A stretch of DNA of 64,000 nt from the NCBI GenBank assembly GCA_949130485.1, contig OX422184.1, forward strand, positions 2,148,117 through 2,212,116, written 5' to 3'. The stretch is from Agelas oroides (Eukaryota > Porifera > Demospongiae > Agelasida > Agelasidae). Below the pieces are notes generated by a model. It worked only from the letters and a program-made list of their open reading frames with translations. It had not been told where the DNA came from and ran no database searches. Shown here piece after piece: positions 43,676 through 54,590 of the stretch (within the stretch, counting starts at the first letter, position 1; every line of letters begins with the position of its first letter). Position numbers and translations under genes: made by a program.

Positions 43676-44065
43676 ACAGGTCATGTATATGACATTTCAA
43701 TACCTGACAGTTTCATGTATACCTGGTTATAGAATATGTAAATGACATTTCAATTCCTGACAGTTTCATGTATACCTGCTATAGAATATGTAAACGACAT
43801 TTCAATACCTGACAGTTTCATGTATACCTGCTATAGGTCATGTACCTAACATTTCTAGGTATAGCAAGTATACATGAAACTGTCAGGTATTGAAATGTCA
43901 TGTACATGACCTATAGCAAGTATACATGAAACTGTCAGGTATTGAAATGTCATGTACATGACCTATAGCAAGTATACATGAAACTGTCAGGTATTGAAAT
44001 GTCATATACATGACCTATAGCAGGTATACATGAAACTGTCAGGTATTGAAATGTCATATACATAT
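43676..44065. repeat. Palindromic tandem array: 52-bp units forward, then inverted
   Basis: Units containing gacatttcaatacctgacag then tttcatgtatacctgctat repeat about three times to 43856 (starts at 43691, 43744 and 43796). The array then continues as about four reverse-complement copies to 44065. The turning point is near 43857. Confidence 0.85.
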
Positions 44066-44525
44066 TCTATTACGTGTTATTATTGATAGTAGCTGACATT
44101 TCATGGTAGGTAAGATACTTAAAATTTATTTTTAGACATTTTGTGGCATGTACCTAGTAAGGTACCTGACATTGATTGTAGCTGGCATTTCATGGTATTG
44201 TACCTACCTATCATTTCCATGTACGTTATTACTTTTCCTGGTAGAAATTTCTTGGTTAGAACACCAAGGCCTTCAAATTATTGTTGTATGTAAGCTACTG
44301 CTGAAACTAATAGTGCAGATTTGAATATTCCATCGTGGTTAAATTTTTTTGGAGTGTCACAGTTTTTATATGAATATTAGTTTGTTGCCGAAACCCCACC
44401 CACCTGCTGATAGCACTCAGGTCTAGTATGTGATGCATTTGGTAATTCTGTGGTCTGTGGTCTGCTTTATGAGAGCTATGGTTTGTTATAACAACAATAG
44501 TTACAAATACTCCGCTGCTACCGTG

Positions 44526-44724
44526 TTAGTCTCGCGCCCAGCAACAGTAAAATTAGTTCATCTCCATTTGAGTATCCGTACCTTTTTTGAGCGGGTTGGC
44601 CACAAAATGTTTTGAACGTTGCTAGGTTACATTGTCGCAAAAGCGTGCGCAAGCCCAAGAAGTTCGACTTGGTTCACCAGACCGTTTCTCCTCGTGAGAG
44701 GGTGGGGTCTGGGGGCGAGACTAC
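44526..44724. mobile_element. 199-bp TAGTCTCG-family MITE with near-perfect 9-bp duplication
   Basis: Starts TAGTCTCGCGCCCAG and ends GGGTCTGGGGGCGAGACTA. It is flanked by CTACCGTGT (left) and CTGCCGTGT (right), which differ by one base. Confidence 0.75.
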
Positions 44725-45430
44725 TGCCGTGTGTGCAAAAAAGAGGTCATTAATCCATGTCATGACGATTACATAATGGTTTGTTGAGAACAGCTTTGAG
44801 CAAGAAAACAATTTAATTTGCATTCAAGGTGTGGTACATACTAGCAACTAAAATTGGTTTATAGTAAACATTGAGCAATGTCTGATGACAAAAATGAGCC
44901 TAATCGTCTTTTTGAAGGTTTTAATTAATGGTGCACACGAGTCTAAGGCAGTTTGAAGCCAAGTGGGTGTGATATCCGGTGGTGTAAAACACACCGGCGT
45001 ACCGGAAATTGATGAAAACATTTCTCAAGCTTGTCCAAATTAAAAGCTGGCAACAACTATATAGGTACAAAATGCTTACAAATTATGTCTGCATGCATTT
45101 AAAAGTTTTCCTAAAGAAGTCCAAATTAGGCATTTATAAAAACATATATCATCTTTCCACACAAATGTAATGCAGTGAAACCCGACGACCATTTAAGGCA
45201 GTGGCCTCCTTACGTTTGGGTCTCGTGTGAATGTAAAGTAATTACTGGAAAAGCCTGGAAGGCATGTGCACTTAATAAAACATGTATTTTGTAATATATG
45301 AGAATCAAGTCTCACGAGAATTGGTATCAGGTGTTACAAGTCACACGTGCTACGTCTGAATGCGCAATGAAATTGGATGTTTGTATTATTTGGTCAAAGG
45401 AAGCAAATTTGATTATGCGTGCTGTCTCAC

Positions 45431-45520
45431 CCGAAATGGCGTTTCTTTTGTGTGGCTCTTGATGTGTCTTCTTAGTTTGTAGGGAGTGGCAAATCTCCAC
45501 GGACAACCATCAAACGGGCA
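45431..45520 (-). CDS. C2H2 zinc-finger protein, exon with finger 1
   Basis: Acceptor ctctgtag and donor TTTCGG|GTGAGA; 90 bases, phase 0 in and out. It encodes CPFDGCPWRFATPYKLRRHI then KSHTKETPFR. The PWRFATPYKLRRHIKSH style closely resembles fingers of the vertebrate ZXD family (for example TTSYKLRRHLQSH), my reason for suggesting that affiliation. The next exon begins with the Cys of finger 2. Confidence 0.82.
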
Positions 45521-45715
45521 CTACAGAGAGAGGAGAGGAGGGAGAGGAGGGAGGAGGGGGAGGAGGGAGGAAAGGAGGGAGAGGAGGGAGAGGAGGGAGA
45601 GAGAGGGAAGGAGAAAAGAGGGAGAGAGAAGAGAATAAGAGGGGAGAGGGTGAAAAGGGAGGAGGGAAGGCAGAGAGATGAAAGGAGGGGGAGGGAGAAG
45701 ATCAAAAGGGGGAGT
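45521..45715. repeat. Purine-rich GGA/GAGG microsatellite
   Basis: About 190 bases of GA/GGA-rich repeats immediately upstream, in gene direction, of the finger 1 exon. Confidence 0.9.
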
Positions 45716-46183
45716 AAGTATTGAAAAGCACAGACAAAATTCTGGGAAATTATTTTGCCCAGATTGTCAGATACAGGATCTGTACACTATGAATATACTG
45801 TATTACACCCGACAAAGATTTCTGCTACATGTATTGTCTGTTAATCCCATTCATTCCAGATCTTGCGATGCTTGAAATATACATTTTAAGAAAATTACTG
45901 ACAGTACTAATTGTGCAGTACTAGATCAATATTTTATAGATCCCACCACACTCAGGAATGCAATATTTAAGTTGATTAGGTGACATAGTTAGCATAAGTA
46001 AGTGATTAATTGTAGTAAATTTGAAAATGTAATTATGACATTCTTTACGCATATTTGGTTAGAAAGCAAACGTTTTATCGTGTGTTTCGATTACGTAAGT
46101 TCTCAAAACTCAGAAGCACAAAAGTTTTGCCAAGGATAGGGGTCATATGCGCTTTGTAGATACGATACGTTCTTGCACCAAAG

Positions 46184-46433
46184 CAAGAGCGCATAAGAAC
46201 GGGCGGCTAGAGTAAGAGCGTGTAACTCAGTAAATTTGAAACCAGTTGGAATTATTGAACTGTACTAAAAGTAGTAACACGTATGCGCAGCTGCGTGTAG
46301 ACATAAGCGCCAATATTGCTAAGCACGTGCCGGGTGTTCTATTTTTAGTACGGTTCAATAATTTTGACCTGACTGTGGGCTTCTATTGGAGTTACACGCT
46401 CTTACTCTAGCCGCCCGTTCTTATGCGCTCTTG
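46184..46433. mobile_element. 250-bp MITE with about 44-bp perfect inverted repeats and 7-bp duplication
   Basis: Ends CAAGAGCGCATAAGAACGGG and the reverse complement pair almost perfectly through AGAGTAAGAGCGTGTAACT. ACCAAAG repeats at 46177-46183 and 46434-46440. A short relative is at about 2398-2446 inside the foldback element. Confidence 0.85.
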
Positions 46434-46775
46434 ACCAAAGTAACACATACGAGCCCCACCCAAAATGAAAGTGGATGCACTTCAGCACTGTGATAAAAAA
46501 CGTTTGATTTCTGCCCTGACTTTCGTATACGGTCCTGCCCCGCGTGGCGAGATGTTACTCAGAACGCCAGACCCTGTTTCTTCCTATCAAGAATGAGAGT
46601 ACATTTTGTATGTTTTTGTTTACTACATGCAAACGAGAGTGGAAGCCAGGTACAGATCCATTCAGCCCATACCCCGCACACAGGACAAGTGTACACAGGC
46701 CACCCAGACTATGTACACTAACATACAGTGGCTTCATGGTGAATAAGTATGACTCCCATACCAAGATACACAATA

Positions 46776-46943
46776 CAGTGGAACCTCTCTTAAAGGACAC
46801 CTCTGAAATAAGGGCCCCTCGTTAATCAGGACACTTGACTGAGTCCCAACTTTATATAAATACATATTATTCTCTCTCTGAAATAAGGACACCTCACTAA
46901 TCAGGACAAACCCAATGGTGTCCACATTAGAGAGGTTCCACTG
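46776..46943. mobile_element. 168-bp pogo/Tigger-like MITE with TA duplication
   Basis: Ends CAGTGGAACCTCTCTTAA and TTAGAGAGGTTCCACTG-like inverted repeats flanked by TA (46774-46775 and 46944-46945). CAGTxGAACCTCT is the typical terminus of many pogo-like mariner elements (established knowledge). The interior repeats aaataaggacacctc and aatcaggaca. Confidence 0.8.
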
Positions 46944-46973
46944 TACTTAGGTTCTACATGCCACATTTACTAT

Positions 46974-47250
46974 GAAGGAGGAGAGGAGAGGAGAGGAGGG
47001 GAGGAGGGGAAGAGAGGAGGAGAGGAGGAGAGGAGGAGAAGAGGAGGGGAGAAGAAGAGGAGGGGAGAGGAGGAGAGGAGGAGAGGAGGAGGGGAGGAGA
47101 AGAGGAGGGGAGGAGAGGAGGAGGGGAGGAGAGGGGGAGTGGAGGAGGGAAGGAGGGAAGGAGGGAAGGAGGGAAGGAGGGGAGGAGGGAAGGAGGGGAG
47201 GAAGGGGGAGGGGAGGAGGGAAGGAGGGAAGGATGGGAGGGATAAAGAAA
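46974..47250. repeat. (GGA)n-type purine microsatellite
   Basis: About 275 bases of GGA/GAGG repeats. Apparent 90-residue frames on both strands (Glu/Arg/Gly or Pro/Ser/Leu repeats) are artefacts. Confidence 0.95.
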
Positions 47251-47722
47251 TGCTGGGCTTCAATTCTGTGATTGCTGGTCCATAAATGCACGCTCTGTCT
47301 AGTACTACATACTACAACGTACTACGCAGTTTACCTCCTTTGGGCTGATAGGAGAATTCATGGCAGGGAGCAAAGGGCAGAAGCGGCCATGAATTCTTAA
47401 ACACAACAATGACTATCAAGGTCACGGGTTCACCAAAAGCAGCAATCTGATATTCACAACCTTGAAACGTGGTAAGCTGATAGGTTCTGGTAGAAGGTGG
47501 GCTGATCGATTCAGCAAATGATTTTGATTAGCCAACGTCAGGTTAAAAATGAATCTGATTGGTCTGTTCGAAGGGGACTCATAAAGTATTACAAAATGGT
47601 ATGAAATCAGGCAAATGTATCTTTTTCACAATTCAAGTGCAGAGCCACATATTTCCAAGTACATACATGCATACATGCATACACGCATACATACATACAT
47701 ACATACATACATACATACCATA

Positions 47723-47896
47723 GATTGGGAAATTTTTGTGGTAAAATTTAATTCACGTTTTTAATTTTTGCGTTAAAAATTATTTCGTTGCTTGACGGTT
47801 CTGCAATGTAGCGCATAATATACGTTTTTCGTGCATTTAATTTTCGTCGCTCCGGTGCCCTGAAAGAAACATTTCAATGTCAAAAATTTTCCAATC
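47723..47896. mobile_element. 174-bp MITE with AGATTGGGAAATTTTTG ends, inserted in a CATA/CA microsatellite
   Basis: Ends pair with CAAAAATTTTCCAATCT and are flanked by TA. Microsatellite (CATA and CA) lies on both sides, 47660-47720 and 47905-48105. Confidence 0.7.
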
Positions 47897-47904
47897 TACA
47901 GTAC

Positions 47905-47926
47905 ATACATACATACATACATACAT

Positions 47927-47996
<70 letters not shown>

Positions 47997-48105
47997 ATAT
48001 ATACATACACACATACACACACACACACACACATACATACATACACACACACACACACATACATACATACATACATACATACATACATACACATACATAC
48101 AGTAA
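47905..48105. repeat. (CA)n/(CATA)n microsatellite
   Basis: Compound CA and CATA repeats of about 200 bases. Confidence 0.95.
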
Positions 48106-48199
48106 TTTTCACTTCACTTGGTAATATTTATGTTGGAACGTTCCTACCTGAATATAAAACCCACAGACATATAGACGCCAGTCACATGTTCAAACAAGT

Positions 48200-51050
48200 G
48201 CCAAGTGGTAATTACTACGTCTATATACGACCATTATTAAAATATCTCACTTCACATTTATCATAAACTAGTTATCACATTTCGGGAAGTATTCATTAGC
48301 AGTTACTAGCAATGGTGAAATTTGAGTTGGTATCGGTGAGTTTGTTAGGTTTTTACATAATGACACTCCGACGTGGCAAAGCGAGTAGTACAACGAAGAA
48401 AGAAGAAACGTATCGGGTGACCTGTATGATAAAAGACAAAAGAAATCCTAGTTCCCCCACGCATCTCAATAACCTGTTGCTATGGTAACGACTCCCATCA
48501 TTTTTGCACATACATACATACGCTACTATTTGTTGCATAACAGTTTCTCACCCTCGGCCCGAAATCATCTTTAGGGGCCCACTTTAGTAGAGATCATCGC
48601 TACTATTCCACATGTGCTATCGTTCTATCAATCTTGCACTCTGACTAGTGTTAGTTTTGCTGACTTACAATTTGTAAACGAACATACTACAAAACAGCTG
48701 AAATTTGTCCGTAAATTGTTGGAGTGCTTCCCCCCACAGATGTTACATTTCATGTTGTTGTTTTTTTGTTCCGTAGCGGAAGCCGAATTTGGTTTGTGGT
48801 AGACAAAATGCAACAAATAGTACGAAGCTGTGAGACTATGTGCAATAAACAAACCTACCTTCCTCATTCCTCCATTATGAAAATGAAACTAAACATTTCA
48901 TGTATAAACAAACTGCACACCACAACCAAGTGCTTACTATCTGTGGCTCTCAAAACCAACAAACAAACACACATATAATAAATACACCTTGATACTGAAA
49001 TTGGTAAGCGTCTAAGTAAACCATCAAGCTTCTAAAACACTGAAACTGGCCAAGCAGCTGAACGAAAGCTTGAGATGCGACTATCCTACTATAAGGCTAT
49101 GATAATTTTTTGGTATGAATGAGTTTTTGCTAGTCAAGAGGCCTAACTACTGAAAGCTTTGCTAATTGGTGGGTGTGGTTAGAGTCGTAAACCCGCACAG
49201 AAGGGCTGAAAGTACAACTCGTGTGTCTATATAGTTAGCAGAATAGACAGGTGTGTGGTGTGTTAAATGTATCCATGTATGTACATTGATCTAAAATCAA
49301 TTTATGAATTTAGAGAGGGTTCTTAATTCTAAGTATTTTCATGTATGGTATATTAAATGTATCCATAGGCTAAAAGTGACCTCTGAAAAGTTAAAAAAAG
49401 GTCAACTAGAGAGGATTCTTAGTGTCTTCATGCCCACCCAAGTCGTGTGATGTGATTCGTGAAACCACAATTGTAGGGGGATTTTGTTAGTGGATAAACA
49501 AGATCAAAGCACTGTGGACGAGGCACACGCCATCACTTCGCATTGTTTACATATTTAGGGTATTCGCATTCTCCCAATAGAGACCAATATCCTGTAAATA
49601 TTTTCATAATCCCAAAAACATATCTTGGAAGGTTTATGCATGGTATTTGTAAACAAAGTGTATATAATACGCATAATGTATACATGTATACAAACGACAG
49701 ACACATTCAAAAGCCTTTAGTAATGTAAATGCTTTTGTTCCAGTTTAAACAACACTATTAAAACATGCGTTGTTTATAGCTTGTATATAACTTGTAGCTG
49801 CAGCTGACCGGTTACATTAGTGTACACAAACCTGTACAGCTTTAACAACAAATAAGCATGTTTACTGACAACAATAAGGAGCATCAACCTAATACAGTTA
49901 GTTGCCCCCAACAATTTACTGTCAGTTATTGTACACAACTGACTGGAGTTACAACTTTGTACAAAAGTTTGTTCAAACACAGAGTTACCAGCCCCCATTC
50001 TTAATTGGCAATTAACTGCCAGTGTTAGTGACAAACACCATTTCAACAAGGTCTGGCCGTCAAAAGACATGCAGGTTTAAATTTCCGAATGCAGCAATGA
50101 TTTTTAAGCAGATGTACTTTTGCTATATATGTAGCTCTAAAGTCTAAGATAATAATTGTTCTCTAGCTACATCAAACTTTTTCCAAACAGTTACCATCTG
50201 TTATAGATTGCATAAGCCCACATTGCATGAAAACGTCCCCCTCTCTCCCCACTCCATTTCAAACACAATACATACACACGAGTATACCAAATGATATGTA
50301 TCTCGTGTGGTAATAATTCCCTTGTTGATGTGGGACGATTTTGAGTTAGCAATAGCTGGGCAGAGACACAGCGACCATCTGTCAATGTTGGCCTTCAGTT
50401 TGGAAGAAACACAACAGTGCAAGTCTTAGTGTGGGTAGCCAAGGTGTCTTTGGTCCTACGCAAGGTTATACAGTATCATCACTTTTTTTTTGTTCTTTTT
50501 GTAACGAGCATAACTGCACCCCAGTGGAAAGAAAAGGGTGACTGGGGTGTGGGCAGTAACTGCATCCAAAGTGCAAAGTATCGGGTGTAGGTGGTAGGCC
50601 ATTTTGTCCTGTGCATAACAGGAGATCCAATAGAGGCACACACTTCCAGGTGGTGAGCAAGCAGCAAGAGCGCAAGCTTTGACTAAGAGAAAGGCCATGA
50701 AGGGTGTGGTAAGCAAGGGTGAAAGACGGAGGGTTAAATGAAGACATGGTCCTACTGACAACAAAGGCACCGAGGTAAAAATGAGGTGCAGTATCCAGCC
50801 GTTAACAGTAAGCATAGCCATATGCATACGATACTGCTGAGAGAGCGAGGTTCAAGATAGTTGACTAGACTTGTAGATAGTGTTCCTACGCAAGGTAGCG
50901 GATATTCAATATCAACTCCAGGTTTAGGCCCATCTTTGTGTACGAATGTATTATGCTTGTACGTGACTATCTATGTATGCACAAATTTACATATGTATGT
51001 TTTGTATGTACTGACCTCAATGGCAGTATATAGAAATTACCTAGCCAACC
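48200..51050. other. Long intron stretch of the C2H2 gene, nothing recognised
   Basis: It lies between the finger 1 exon and the Pro-rich exon. No finger-encoding exon or phase-matched candidate was found. Confidence 0.4.
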
Positions 51051-51688
51051 CCTCATTTTATGGCTGAAAGTCTGCTACACTAGAAATTATCTCCTCTCCT
51101 CCCTCCCTCCCACCTTTCCTCCTCTTCTCCTCCCTTCCACCGTCCCTCCTCTTCTCCTCCCTCCCATCGTCCCTCCTCTCATCCTCCCTCCCACCTTCCC
51201 TTCTCTCCTCCCTCCCACCTTCCCTTCTCTCCTCCCTCCCTCCCACCTTCCCTCCACAAACTACTACAGGGAACACAATAGGGATATTGTTGCAGGCCAT
51301 AATTTTATTGTGCAACAGATGGAGCGTTGGTAGTTTAGGCAGTATTGATCAAAGGTCAACCCCCCCAAGAATTATGTCGTCTGAGTGTTGATACTTCACT
51401 TATGCGCCTGTCTGTCTACGTATGTATGTATGTATGTACATACTTACTGTATGTTGGTTGGATGTTGCTTAGCAACCAAAACTTTGAACTTTAATAATAC
51501 AAAGAGGAAGGTGATAATGGGTGTGGCAGTGAGTTGCTAGGGGTAACATCCAACAATACATTACATTCCCTAGACGGAACTACATTTGCCCATCGGGCTC
51601 AAGCTGCTCCGTCTGGGGAATGTAACTATTATATGTAATATGTATTTATGTATGTATGTATGTATGTATCTATCTATCTATTTAGTAC

Positions 51689-51940
51689 CTTGTGTTTCAA
51701 TTTGGTGTTGGAGGCACTGGGTGGATGTGGGTGGCGACCACCTCCAATCCTCAAATCTGATTGGAGGGGCTTTGGACCAATGGCATTGAGGTGTTGACGC
51801 TGAGGTCGGCCCATTATATCAATTGTCTCTGTCTGAGTTGATGCAACAATGTTGTCAAGGGGCGGAGCTTGTTGACAGGGCTGTTGATGGGACAATACTG
51901 GAAGGGGTGTGGCTTTGGGTACAATAGTCTCTGATGGCAA
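51689..51940 (-). CDS. C2H2 zinc-finger protein, Pro-rich exon before the fingers
   Basis: Acceptor ccttttccag and donor CACAAG|GTACTA; 252 bases, 84 codons, phase 0 at both ends. It is rich in Pro, Gln and His (LPSETIVPKATPLPVLSHQQ at the start, NTKLKHK at the end). Joined directly to 45520 it reads KLKHK|CPFDGC, a natural entry into finger 1, and phases agree. Further 5' exons must exist; see the rejected candidates near 55.1 and 55.5 kb. Confidence 0.65.
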
Positions 51941-52901
51941 CTGGAAAAGGAGAAAAAAACATGAACATTTGAAATCTGAACACAAAGTGTGATATTCGGT
52001 AAAACTTGTCCGTTAATGGTTACTGCTATCCCAGTGCATTTTTACCATATTTGGTAGCCATTGCCATAGCAACAGGCTATTCTTACCTCTCTACTGAGAC
52101 GAGCACAGAGACGATGGCTACAAATTACTTTATTTAAAAAAAATTTTTTCTGCATCGATCATGTACGTATGCGACAGTTCCGTGTAGACTACACATTTTT
52201 CACATTTAAAAATCACTGTACCGTTGGACCTCTGTCATGGGCGGGGCTCGCACATAGGTAGGTACATGAAAACCTGATGCATCTGTGAAACACGTAATGA
52301 GCCCCGCCCTTAAATGTTCAACACACAAAGCCCCCATTGGCCCCCAAACGCAAGAGAATTCCCTGTGAAAGTCAAGGCTACCCGCATAGATTCACCTCAA
52401 AGGAGCCATTGACTTCTAGCTGTGATGAACAATGATTGCTTGCAAGACCTCCAGAAGCTCAGCAATAAAGTGCTTCCTTCAAACGCAATCGAAACAGAAT
52501 AATCTCAGTTATGGAAGAGATCTGGAGGCCTGGCAAGTAGTGAAATACTAACAGACACACAGTCCTGGGGCTAATATAATTAGGAGGTTTTTAAGGTCGC
52601 CTATTGTACATGTGACACCACGAGGGATGACATAAGATACTCGATCAAGGCATTTCTTGGTACAACAGTTTTCATATGATCCTCCCTCGTACACTCGTTT
52701 AGGTTTAATTAGCACATACCGCATACCTAACATATATTAGCAGTCCTACGCTGCTATTTATGTCTTTAACATCTCATGAAATTATTTGTGGAAATTCATC
52801 CTAACCCCACCCAACCTATATATGCATATATGGCAGTCCTAGATAGAAATCATGTATTATTCCTTTGAGTATTTTGATCACACCCCTGTGTTTAATAAGT
52901 A

Positions 52902-53042
52902 TCACCATAGTACAAAGCTATACCGGAAAATATCACGAGTTTGTTGCTGTATGTATTGTTACGAGTGCGCAGCACGAGTAGCAATGCCAATGGCAACAAA
53001 CGAGTGATATTTTTCCAGTATAGCTTGGTACTATGGTGATAA
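52902..53042. mobile_element. 141-bp hairpin MITE
   Basis: atcaccatagta(c) ... agctataccggaaaatatcac pairs with gtgatatttttccagtatagct ... tactatggtgat. No target duplication recognised. Confidence 0.65.
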
Positions 53043-53470
53043 TGATTTTATCATACGAACCTTCGATTTCATTGCATGTTCAGACGCAGCGCACGTGATT
53101 TGTAGTACCTGATACGGATTCTCGCGTGACTTGCAGTACTGATACGGATTCTTGCGTGACTTGTAAAAAATACGGCTTTTTATAAACTGCGTGCAGCTGC
53201 AAGGCTTCCCCACATACATTAGCGTGAGTTAGACGTATGATAAAGAGCTGTATCGCTGAAGGGTGGGGCTCACTCGGGCAACATTGATACATCAGCATTC
53301 ATGCATTTACAAAGCATGTGTGAGCCTTGCCAAAGTCCAGCGATACAGTGCTTCGATTGTGGAAATACAATTGAAGAGTACTGCAGAATACAGCGGTATC
53401 CTGCAGTACTCTTCAAAGCTCTAATGGAGGGCATGCATGTGATGTCATCGGAAGGCAATTTCTAAAGTAC

Positions 53471-53584
53471 TCTTCAAAGCTCTAATCCTACTGGTCAATA
53501 TTTTGTACCCAAGTGTATGTGCATATACCAAACTTAACCTGACCCTATTTTAATCTAACCAATCAGATTAGAGCTTTTGAAAAA
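53471..53584. mobile_element. Second copy of the TTCAAAGCTCTAA MITE
   Basis: Ends tcttcaaagctctaatccta and atcagattagagcttttgaa. It is a shorter relative of 10272-10413, and a further terminal fragment is at 53400-53425. Confidence 0.6.
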
Positions 53585-54419
53585 TCCACTGCAGTACTTG
53601 TAGCTGTTATGTAATGTTATGAAGCGTGTTGTGAACATTGTTGGGTGCAGTTTTGACGTGATATTCAAATTAAGTGCAGCCAGAAAAACTAAACAATGGC
53701 TTCAAGCCTTTCTTGGTCAGGATATTATCATACTTTGAGCTCCACCCACACACCCAGCTCAAGTGTCACCCTAATCACGCATTCCTTACTGACCAGTGGT
53801 TACCACTGCAAGGCATATTCATAGCAAGTGGAACAGTGTGGTGAGGATCAGCTGTCTAAAATTAGTAGCCATTACCATAGCAACAGGTTATTATAGGAGA
53901 CATGTGGGGTCACTGGCAGTTCCTTAGTCAGTAAACTAGCACCACCGAGCAGCTAGAGCAGCTAGAGCAGCTAGAACAGCTGGTTTGACCTTATTGCACT
54001 TGGAGGATATGAGGAAGGAGATGAGGAGAAGAAAGAAAATGTTTGTTTTTATATTTACAAGTTTGTGTACGGTATTGTGGTCTTAATGAAATGGTGTTCT
54101 GTAAGCTATGAGCAATTCCCAGGTCAAGGGTACACCGTTGTCAGGATAGAAACCATCAAACATGCTATCCAAGTCACTTCCTTCTTTCCTTCCTCTCCGT
54201 CTTCCAATTGCTATGAGATTAGCACCCACTGTGTGCCAATAGTGCCAACACCTTCTCCCATAAAACTTTATGTACATATTTTTATAGTTTTATAGCATCA
54301 AAACTACGGCAATTAGTTTTTGTGCAATGATGGTAGGTGGCAAATTTTAACAAATGTTTTCTGTACGTTCATGCATACTCAAAACCAAAGTTTGCCAACA
54401 GATTAAGTTAAAATAAAAG

Positions 54420-54590
54420 CCCCTCTATTCCAAGCCTCCCCCCCTCCCTCCCCCCCCCTTCTGTAAACGGAGGACGTACACATACAAGACACTTGCTTAT
54501 AAAGCCCCAAACACACTCTCTTGACTTGAAACGGAGACACCTCTTAATACTTTCAAGTTGTAAGGATGTCCAAAATAGAGGGGTTCCCCA
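54420..54590. mobile_element. Pogo-like MITE relic
   Basis: gcccctctattcc on the left and aatagaggggttcccc on the right are inverted. The interior has ggagacacctctt and ggatgtcc, as in 46776-46943. No clean TA flanks. Confidence 0.5.

Noticed and set aside
46947-47291. Pro/Ser/Leu-rich and Arg/Glu/Gly-rich frames
   Set aside because: Both strands of a GGA repeat are open; no other coding evidence.
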